Below are positions 58,516-64,000 of a stretch of DNA of 64,000 nucleotides, in pieces. Position 1 is the first letter of the stretch. Every line of letters starts with the position of its first letter. This stretch comes from Kribbella jejuensis (GTDB lineage: Bacteria; Actinomycetota; Actinomycetes; Propionibacteriales; Kribbellaceae), in the NCBI RefSeq assembly GCF_006715085.1, contig NZ_VFMM01000003.1:682001-746000 (forward strand). The letters are read 5' to 3'. Position numbers and translations under genes: made by a program. The notes under the pieces were generated by a model, which did no database searches, had not been told where the DNA came from, and saw only the letters and a list, made by a program, of their open reading frames with translations.

Positions 58516-60666
58516 TTGGCCCGACGAGGTCAGCGCCAGCCCGGCGCTACCCGTTCTGCTCCCCGTCGCCGGCGTCGTGTCCGCGAGGGCGAGTCCGACG
58601 GTCTGATCCAGGTCCTCGCACAGGCCGTGCGCGAGGTCGAGAACGCCGTCACTCGCGGTGCGATCAAGCCGTCGACGCGGACGAAGTTCCAGGTCGTCGC
58701 CCTGCTGGTCCGCGAGGAGCGGGCCCGGGTGAACGGCGACCCGGCCGCCACCGACGCGTACCGGACCGAGCAGCTGCGCCGGCTGGACGGGATCGCGACG
58801 ATCCTGGCGAAGACCGCCGCGATGGAGCCGTCGCTGCTCGTCCTGCTGGCCGAGGACGCGGTGATCTCCGAGGCGGCCGCCGCGCTCAAGCGGCAGATGC
58901 TCGACGAGGCCGGCCTGGAGGTCCCGGAGGAGCCGGAACCGGCCGAACCGGTCACCGCGCCCGAGACTCCGACCCGGCGGGTGGTCCCGCAGGCCGTGGT
59001 GGCCCGGCAGCTGGCCAACCCGTTCCTCGCTCCGGACTTCTCCGCGGCCCCGTCCCGCCCGGCGGGTCCGAGCCGGCTCGGTGGCTGGGAGCTGATCGGG
59101 CCGCTGCTGCGTTCCTTCGAGCACGCCTCCGCCTCCGCGACCATGACGCTGCCGGACCCGACCTCGCTGCGGCTGGCCGGCGGCATCGAGGCGCTCCGGC
59201 TCCGCGGCCTGGAGCTGATGCCGCACCAGGCCCGGCTGATCGCGGCCGCCGCGGAGGGCCATCGGACGTTCCTGCTCGCCGACGAGCCCGGCCTCGGCAA
59301 GACCGCCCAGGCGCTGCTCGCCGCCCAAGCCGCCGAGGCGTACCCGCTGCTCGCCGTCGTACCGAACGTGGTCAAGACCAACTGGGCCCGTGAGGCCGCG
59401 CTCTGGACCCCGCGCAAGACGCCGACCGTGATCCACGGCGACGGCGACACCATCGACGGCTTCGCCGACATCGTCGTGGTCAACTACGAGGTGCTCGACC
59501 GGCACGTCGGCTGGCTCGGCGACCTCGGCTTCCGCGGCATGGTCGTGGACGAGGCGCACTTCATCAAGAACAAGAAGTCGCAGCGGTCCCGCAACGTGCT
59601 CGAGCTGTCCGAACGGATCCGGGCCCGGACCGCGCGGCCGCTGCTGATGGCCCTCACCGGTACGCCGCTGATCAACTCGATCGAGGACTTCACCGCGATC
59701 TGGGAGTTCCTCGGCTGGATCGACGAGAAGGCGCCCCGGGCCGAGCTGATGAGCAAGCTCGACGCCACCGACCTGACCCCCGCCGACCCCGGCTTCGCCG
59801 CCGCTGCCCGGGCCAGCGTGATCGACATGGGCATCGTCCGGCGCCGCAAGGTCGACGTGGCCGCGGACATCCCGGCCCGCCGGATCGCCGACCTGCCGGT
59901 CGAGCTGGACGGTGCCGTCGGGCGCTCGATCCGGGCCGCCGAGCGGGAACTCGCCGACCGGCTGGTCGAGCGGTACCGGACCGCGCTCGAGACCCGGCGT
60001 TCGGGTGTCGTGGTGGACGGGATCGACCACGAACTGGTCCGCCAGGTGGCCGGCTGGGAGCGGACCGAGATGGCCGCCAAGAAGACCGGCGACAACGTGT
60101 TCAGCCTGTTCCGCCAGATCGGACAGGCGAAGGCCGGGCTGGCCGCGGACTACGCCGCCCAGCTCGCGCAGAACGTCGGCAAGGTGGTGTTCTTCGCCCG
60201 GCACATCGAGGTGATGGACACCGCCGAGGAGCTGTTCGCCGAGCGCGGCATCCGGTACTCCTCGATCCGCGGCGACCAGACGTCGCGGACCCGGCAGAAG
60301 AACATCGATGCCTTCGTCAACGATCCCGAGGTCTCGATCGCGGTCTGCTCACTGCTCACCGCGGGCGTCGGCATCAACCTGCAGGTCTCGTCGAACGTCG
60401 TCCTCGCCGAGCTGTCCTGGACGAACGCCGAGCAGACCCAGGCGATCGACCGCGTGCACCGGATCGGCCAGGACGAGCCGGTCACGGCGTGGCGGATCAT
60501 CGCCGCGCAGACCATCGACACTCGGGTCGCGGACCTGATCGACGCCAAGGCCGGCCTGGCCGCGATGGCCCTGGACGGCTCCGACGAAGAGGTCGGATCG
60601 TCCGCCGACTTCCAGCTCGAGGCACTGTCCGCGCTGCTGACCCGCGCCCTGGAGGCCTCAGCCTGA
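58516..60666 (+). CDS. SNF2-family DEAD/DEAH-box helicase
   Basis: 716 residues from TTG 58516, chosen because AGGAGG ends 5 bases upstream; in-frame ATGs at 58498 (before that site) and 58513 (2 bases after it) are alternatives. The N-terminus is basic (RRGQRQPGATRSAPRRRRRV), then a 200-residue non-helicase domain. The SNF2 core has motif I ADEPGLGKTAQALLA, II MVVDEAHFIKN, III LLMALTGTP, V VAVCSLLTAGVGINLQVSS and VI EQTQAIDRVHRIGQ. Remodels protein-DNA complexes using ATP. Transcribed alone, convergent with the SufR-like gene (9-base overlap). Confidence 0.9.
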   Translation: MARRGQRQPGATRSAPRRRRRVREGESDGLIQVLAQAVREVENAVTRGAIKPSTRTKFQVVALLVREERARVNGDPAATDAYRTEQLRRLDGIATILAKTAAMEPSLLVLLAEDAVISEAAAALKRQMLDEAGLEVPEEPEPAEPVTAPETPTRRVVPQAVVARQLANPFLAPDFSAAPSRPAGPSRLGGWELIGPLLRSFEHASASATMTLPDPTSLRLAGGIEALRLRGLELMPHQARLIAAAAEGHRTFLLADEPGLGKTAQALLAAQAAEAYPLLAVVPNVVKTNWAREAALWTPRKTPTVIHGDGDTIDGFADIVVVNYEVLDRHVGWLGDLGFRGMVVDEAHFIKNKKSQRSRNVLELSERIRARTARPLLMALTGTPLINSIEDFTAIWEFLGWIDEKAPRAELMSKLDATDLTPADPGFAAAARASVIDMGIVRRRKVDVAADIPARRIADLPVELDGAVGRSIRAAERELADRLVERYRTALETRRSGVVVDGIDHELVRQVAGWERTEMAAKKTGDNVFSLFRQIGQAKAGLAADYAAQLAQNVGKVVFFARHIEVMDTAEELFAERGIRYSSIRGDQTSRTRQKNIDAFVNDPEVSIAVCSLLTAGVGINLQVSSNVVLAELSWTNAEQTQAIDRVHRIGQDEPVTAWRIIAAQTIDTRVADLIDAKAGLAAMALDGSDEEVGSSADFQLEALSALLTRALEASA

Positions 60667-61356
60667 CCGGTCCCCGGCGGCGGTGATCTCCACGCAGCAC
60701 TCACCGCCGTCGGGATCGAGCACCGCCTCGACCGTGGTCGCTTCGAGGCCGGACAACAACCCACTCACGAAGGCGTGGTTGAGACCGCACACCGCCTCCG
60801 GCTGCGTCGCGGCGAGCGGATGGAACGGGCAGCTGTGCAACCGCACACACCCCGGCCGTGGCCGCACCGGTTCGAAGCCGGCCTCCGACAAAGTTGCCTC
60901 CGACAACGTCAGCGCGCGCTCCGCGCTGAGCCGCCCGGGCCGGGTCCGGACCCGGACCTCCTCCCCCGCCCGCTCGCCACGCCGGAACGCCGCCCGCCGC
61001 GAAGACTCCAGCGGGCTCTCCTGCTCGTCGCCGAGCACTCCGTCGAGCAGGATCGCGGCGAGCAGATCCGGCTGCCGCGGCGGGATCGACACCCGCACGT
61101 CGGCGTCGGTCGGCTCGTACAGCTTCGGTGCCCGGCCGACCTTGCGCAGCCGGCCGGCCTGCTCGAAGTGCGAGCGCAGCAAGCCGGCTTCGACGAGCCG
61201 CTCGAGATGGAACGCCGCCAGCTTCCGGGAGATCCCCACCTCGGCCGCCGCGTCGTCCCGGCTGATCGGCCGCCCGGCCCGCCGGGCGAACGCGAACATC
61301 CGCCGCCGCGACTCGTCCCCGAGCGCCGCCAGCGCCTGGATCGCGGCGTCGTCCAT
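60658..61356 (-). CDS. HTH regulator with SufR-like Fe-S cysteine pattern
   Basis: 232 residues. ArsR/MarR-type winged helix SRDDAAAEVGISRKLAAFHLERLVEAGLL at 30-60. The C-terminal part carries CVRLHSCPFHPLAATQPEAV followed by Cys and later GGECCVEI, the arrangement of four or five cysteines used for an iron-sulfur cluster in SufR-type repressors (CP...C...C). No suf genes lie in the window, so it is an orphan. Divergent from DUF2231 with two palindromes in the 107-base gap. Confidence 0.8.
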   Translation of the reverse strand: MDDAAIQALAALGDESRRRMFAFARRAGRPISRDDAAAEVGISRKLAAFHLERLVEAGLLRSHFEQAGRLRKVGRAPKLYEPTDADVRVSIPPRQPDLLAAILLDGVLGDEQESPLESSRRAAFRRGERAGEEVRVRTRPGRLSAERALTLSEATLSEAGFEPVRPRPGCVRLHSCPFHPLAATQPEAVCGLNHAFVSGLLSGLEATTVEAVLDPDGGECCVEITAAGDRSG

Positions 61357-61398
61357 CCCCTCACGATAACGGACACGCCGATGGCCAAAAAGCCACCG

Positions 61399-61416
61399 CG
61401 GTCAAGGTCTTGACCG
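61399..61416. promoter_or_regulatory. Operator palindrome CGGTCAAG-GT-CTTGACCG
   Basis: A perfect 8-base inverted repeat with a 2-base centre, 43 bases before the SufR-like start and 48 before DUF2231. Likely the binding site of the adjacent regulator. Confidence 0.65.
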
Positions 61417-61431
61417 TGGTCGGCGAATAAG

Positions 61432-61447
61432 ACCAAACTCAATTGGT
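61432..61447. promoter_or_regulatory. Second palindrome ACCAA-N6-TTGGT
   Basis: Inverted repeat of 5-base arms, 16 bases before the DUF2231 ATG and 7 bases before its AAGGAGG ribosome site. It could be a second operator or a regulator of the downstream operon. Confidence 0.4.
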
Positions 61448-61463
61448 GAAATAAGGAGGCCCG

Positions 61464-61973
61464 ATGTCCGAACGGCAGACGGCAGCGAAGCACCCGGTGA
61501 GCGCGATGCTGACCGGACCGTACGGTCACCCGTTCCACCCGGTCCTGGTCACGATCCCGATCGGCGCCTGGGTGGCGAGCTTCGTCTTCGACATCGGGTC
61601 CCGGGCGGCGCCGGACGCGTCGTACCTGGTCCGGTCCTCGACCTGGCTGATCGTGATCGGCATCGCCGGCGCGTTGGTGGCCGCGAGCGTCGGACTGCTC
61701 GACTTCTTCACGCTGCCGAGCGGTACGCCGGCCTTCCGCACCGGCCTGATCCACCTGAGCCTGAACGTCGCGATCACCGTGGCGTACGCCGGGAACGTGC
61801 TGTGGCGCGGCGGCGAGGCCGACCAGGTCGGGATCGGGCCGATCCTCCTGTCGGGCGTCAGCTTGGTAGCCCTGCTCGTCTCGGGCTACCTCGGGGGCAA
61901 GCTGGCGTTCCGGTACGGCGTCCGGGTCGCCGAAGAGCACGACCAGGCCGAGGGTTTCGAACCGAGTAGCTGA
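61464..61973 (+). CDS. DUF2231-family membrane protein
   Basis: 169 residues with AAGGAGG four bases before ATG. GPYGHPFHPVLVTIPIGAWV is the hallmark of DUF2231 (His-x-x-His in the first helix, a haem-like or redox motif). Four hydrophobic helices follow (TWLIVIGIAGALVAASVGLL; HLSLNVAITVAYAGNVL; ILLSGVSLVALLVSGYLGG). Function unknown; the conserved histidines suggest haem or metal binding. Divergent from the Fe-S-type regulator, hence possibly redox-controlled. Followed after 33 bases by a co-directional membrane protein. Confidence 0.88.
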   Translation: MSERQTAAKHPVSAMLTGPYGHPFHPVLVTIPIGAWVASFVFDIGSRAAPDASYLVRSSTWLIVIGIAGALVAASVGLLDFFTLPSGTPAFRTGLIHLSLNVAITVAYAGNVLWRGGEADQVGIGPILLSGVSLVALLVSGYLGGKLAFRYGVRVAEEHDQAEGFEPSS

Positions 61974-62006
61974 CATGAACCGACCTGGAGCTGACAGGGA
62001 GCTGAC

Positions 62007-62423
62007 ATGGACATCGCCGCACTGATCACCTGGGTGATCACCGCGCTCGGGGGCTTCTATCTGCTCTACACCTGGATCAGCCGCGGCGGGCCGCGCAAAC
62101 CCAGCACGAGCCGCTTTCCGCCGGGGCTGATCTTCGGGCACTTCGCGCTCGCCGCGATCGGGCTGGTGCTCTGGATCATCTACGTGATCACCGACAGCGA
62201 GACGCTGGCCTGGATCGCCTTCGTGCTGCTCGTACCGGTGGCGTTGCTCGGGTTCACCATGCTCGCGCGCTGGCTGCCGACGTACCGCAATCGGGCCACG
62301 GCCGCTGCGGATCCCCCGGCCGAGCGGCACTTCCCGATCGCGGTCGTCGGCGGCCACGGCCTGTTCGCGGTGGTGACCGTCGTCCTGGTGCTGCTGACCG
62401 CGCTAGGCGTCGGCGGAAGCTGA
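62007..62423 (+). CDS. Four-helix membrane protein of unknown function
   Basis: 138 residues: helices at 5-22 (ALITWVITALGGFYLLYTW), 42-63 (GLIFGHFALAAIGLVLWIIY), 66-90 and 112-134. The pattern resembles small actinobacterial hypothetical membrane proteins next to DUF2231. Conserved-looking His residues in GHF and GGHG. GGGAG precedes the ATG, in a short direct repeat of GAGCTGACA (61989-62006). Likely co-transcribed with DUF2231. Overlaps DUF1684 by 21 bases. Confidence 0.6.
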   Translation: MDIAALITWVITALGGFYLLYTWISRGGPRKPSTSRFPPGLIFGHFALAAIGLVLWIIYVITDSETLAWIAFVLLVPVALLGFTMLARWLPTYRNRATAAADPPAERHFPIAVVGGHGLFAVVTVVLVLLTALGVGGS

Positions 62424-63023
62424 CGTCAGTTCGCCGACCGGCAGCTCGACGCCGAGGCTGTTGGTCGCCGGGGCGAGCGGGCAGGTCCACTCGGGGCTGT
62501 AGGCGCAGGACGGGTTGTAGGCGAAGTTCAGGTCGACGACGAACCAGCCGCCGGCCAGGTCGCTGCCCAGGTCGGCGCCTTTGACGGTGTCGATCAGGTA
62601 GCGGCCGCCGCCGTACGTCTGCCTGCTGGTGTCCTTGACGGGCACGAACAGGCCGCCGCCGTACGACTCGAGCCACCAGACGTCGAGGTCGCCGATCGGC
62701 AGGTGCAAGGTGCCTACGCGAGAGAAGGGAATCGTGCCGTCCGTCGCCGACTCGAACTCCCAGTTGTCCGGTTTCACGTCGGTATCGATGGTGGTTTCGA
62801 AGCGGTACTGCGGGTCGTAGGGGGCGACCGGCGCTCCAGGGTAGGTCTCGCGCTGCTCGTCCGGGACCGGAGAAGCTGGGTGGTTCATCAGCAAGTTGTT
62901 GCGGGCGGCTTGCCAATAGGCGTGGGCTTGCGCCGGGTCGGGCTCGGTGCGGATGGCGCGGTACAGCTCGAAGACCTGGCGGCGCCAGTCGGCCACGGCC
63001 AGGGCGGGGGCTGGAAAGGTCAC
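62403..63023 (-). CDS. DUF1684-domain protein
   Basis: 206 residues from GTG 63023, preceded by GAGGAG. GGGRYLIDTVKGADLGSDLA and LNFAYNPSCAYSPEWTCPLA followed by PATNSLGVELPVGE are the DUF1684 signatures; two cysteines sit in the C-terminal loop. Function unknown; no signal peptide seen. 20 bases after the transglycosylase gene on the same strand. Overlaps the convergent membrane-protein gene by 21 bases. Confidence 0.88.
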   Translation of the reverse strand: MTFPAPALAVADWRRQVFELYRAIRTEPDPAQAHAYWQAARNNLLMNHPASPVPDEQRETYPGAPVAPYDPQYRFETTIDTDVKPDNWEFESATDGTIPFSRVGTLHLPIGDLDVWWLESYGGGLFVPVKDTSRQTYGGGRYLIDTVKGADLGSDLAGGWFVVDLNFAYNPSCAYSPEWTCPLAPATNSLGVELPVGELTSASADA

Positions 63024-63043
63024 GGTTCTCCTCGTCGGCTTGG

Positions 63044-63688
63044 TCAGTTCTGCAGGGCTTCGGCCGAGTCGGCCCAGTACTTGTGGATGCGGTCCAGGTA
63101 GGACTGCGCCTGCGGGCCGGCTTTGCGGCCGCGGGCGAAGATCCGCATGTTGCCGCCGCCCGCGTTGTAGCCGAGGGCAAGCAATTCGTCCTTGGTGTAG
63201 AGCCCGGCGCGCTTCGCGGGCAGCCGCTTCGCGAGGTCGTGCAGGTGCCAGGCGGCGGCCTCGATGGCGAGTGCCGGGTTGTCCGGCAGCTCCTCCCACT
63301 TCCGCTTCGCGAAGTCCCGGCCGCGTTTGGTGTCGTCGAACGCGGCCTTGTGCATGTTCGCGATCCCGAACGCCGGATCCGAGTCCACCTCGGCCCACTG
63401 CCGCTCGAACTTCGGGTCGTGCGGCTTGTACGACTCGGCGTACAAGATTGCCATCAGCAACTGTGGGTTGATCCCTGCCTGCTTGGCGTAGCGCCGTACG
63501 TCGGTCGCGAAGTGCGCCGGGTCGTAGTCGTCGTACCAGGGCTTCACGGCCGTCGTGGTGGCGCTGGGCTTCGTCACTGTGGGCGTTGAGCTGGTTACTG
63601 GTTTCCCGGCGGTGTTCTTGTCCGAACAGGCAGCCCAGAAACCGACGCACAGTACGCCGACCGCGACCCAACCCCAATGCTTCGCCAC
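63044..63688 (-). CDS. Lytic transglycosylase (SLT) lipoprotein
   Basis: 214 residues from GTG 63688, with GGAGG seven bases upstream; a GTG two codons earlier is worse spaced. Lipoprotein signal with Cys in GFWAACSDK, then a Thr/Ser/Pro linker. The SLT-like domain shows catalytic Glu in LLMAILYAESYKPHDP, then PAFGIANMHKAAFDD and LALGYNAGGGNM, typical of lysozyme-like folds. Cleaves peptidoglycan glycan strands at the cell surface. Precedes DUF1684 by 20 bases; likely co-transcribed. Confidence 0.82.
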   Translation of the reverse strand: MAKHWGWVAVGVLCVGFWAACSDKNTAGKPVTSSTPTVTKPSATTTAVKPWYDDYDPAHFATDVRRYAKQAGINPQLLMAILYAESYKPHDPKFERQWAEVDSDPAFGIANMHKAAFDDTKRGRDFAKRKWEELPDNPALAIEAAAWHLHDLAKRLPAKRAGLYTKDELLALGYNAGGGNMRIFARGRKAGPQAQSYLDRIHKYWADSAEALQN

Positions 63689-63858
63689 CTGCACTCCTCC
63701 AACTTAGCCGTACGACGAACCACGCCTGTCCGAAGAGCGAAAATTCTGCCGCCGACCCGGCCAATTGGAGCGGAACCGGGCCGCCACACCGCATGATGTA
63801 TCCACGGCGGCCGGGGAGTCCGGAGGGGGCGCCGACGCCGGCACGCCAGGAGACCTGC

Positions 63859-64000
63859 ATGTCGTTCATCGACCCGACCACCGATGGCACCGCGGACACG
63901 TTCGCGCGGCTCGCCATCGAGCTGCACGACGCCCCGGGCGTCGAGGAGACCGTCGACGCGGTGGTCGAGTTCGCGCTGCAGGCCCTCAACTGCACGTACG
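63859..64000 (+). CDS. GAF-domain regulator, probably GAF-ANTAR (5' part, runs off the window)
   Basis: Reads MSFIDPTTDGTADTFARLAI and continues ELHDAPGVEETVDAVVEFAL QALNCTY to the window edge. LAIELxDAPGVEETVDAVVxFALQALxC is the characteristic start of actinobacterial GAF-ANTAR antitermination regulators. AGGAGA precedes the ATG. Only 47 residues are visible, so the ANTAR RNA-binding part is inferred. Confidence 0.6.
   Translation, partial: MSFIDPTTDGTADTFARLAIELHDAPGVEETVDAVVEFALQALNCTY

Noticed and set aside
1..64000. tRNA, rRNA, transposase, integrase or prophage genes
   Set aside because: Looked for along both strands; none recognised, and no direct or inverted flanking repeats typical of mobile elements.

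Overview
The window is GC-rich, gene-dense actinobacterial chromosome. Frequent GTG starts, leaderless-looking or 4-nt overlapping genes, a main SigA-type sigma factor with a Lys/Ala-rich N-terminus, DUF5753 XRE regulators and a GCS2-type glutamate-cysteine ligase point to a soil actinomycete. A Kribbella/Nocardioidaceae-like organism is my best guess (inference, no search run). I see no rRNA, tRNA, CRISPR array, insertion sequence, integrase or phage gene; this looks like core/soft-core chromosome with many regulators.

Layout. 1-7 kb: 5'-part of a glycogen-debranching enzyme, a DUF456 membrane protein, a secreted protein plus PhoP-like two-component system, a GH3-like secreted hydrolase, a methyltransferase and an APH-fold kinase. 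7-10.3 kb: sugar operon (ROK regulator, TIM-barrel isomerase, Gfo/Idh dehydrogenase). 10.3-10.8 kb: a perfect hairpin and a G-rich low-complexity tract. 10.8-16.3 kb: sigA - DUF6412 - YidC paralogue, a glycosylase-fold protein, universal stress protein, glutamate-cysteine ligase. 16.3-19.4 kb: MBL hydrolase divergent from dinB, then a TPR protein. 19.4-25.4 kb: a five-gene overlapping lipid-type operon (SDR, trans-enoyl-reductase-like, EphD-like hydrolase, YccF, MBL) divergent from its TetR, then DUF2269 and exonuclease III. 25.4-37.5 kb: oligopeptidase B, a SigB-type sigma factor, HAD, CPBP protease, DyP peroxidase, secreted propeller-like protein, ATP-dependent DNA ligase, methyltransferase, XRE regulator and an orphan cytochrome oxidase subunit I. 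37.5-46.9 kb: DJ-1/PfpI, hydrolase/LysR pair, DUF1906 protein, TetR + Cmx-like efflux pump, APH-like kinase, LexA-like repressor. 45.3-49.4 kb: ECF42 (with YCII and VOC genes) and ECF41 (with SnoaL) sigma loci. 49.4-57.9 kb: diiron oxygenase + ferredoxin-type reductase, MFS pump, DUF929-VKOR disulfide pair, UdgX, phosphoketolase. 58-64 kb: SNF2 helicase, SufR-like Fe-S regulator divergent from DUF2231, DUF1684, lytic transglycosylase, and the start of a GAF protein.

Regulatory DNA carries the most striking signals. Three-fold 7-mer direct repeats with an 11-bp period occur before the secreted-protein gene, before the PhoP-like regulator, and again 25 kb away before the SigB-like sigma factor, suggesting a shared regulon. 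The ECF41 sigma gene and its SnoaL neighbour have two back-to-back ECF41-type promoters arranged as mirror images. Clear palindromic operators sit between the TetR/lipid operon, the LysR/hydrolase pair, the SufR-like/DUF2231 pair and the dinB/MBL pair. At least ten convergent gene pairs in 35-63 kb overlap at their 3' ends.
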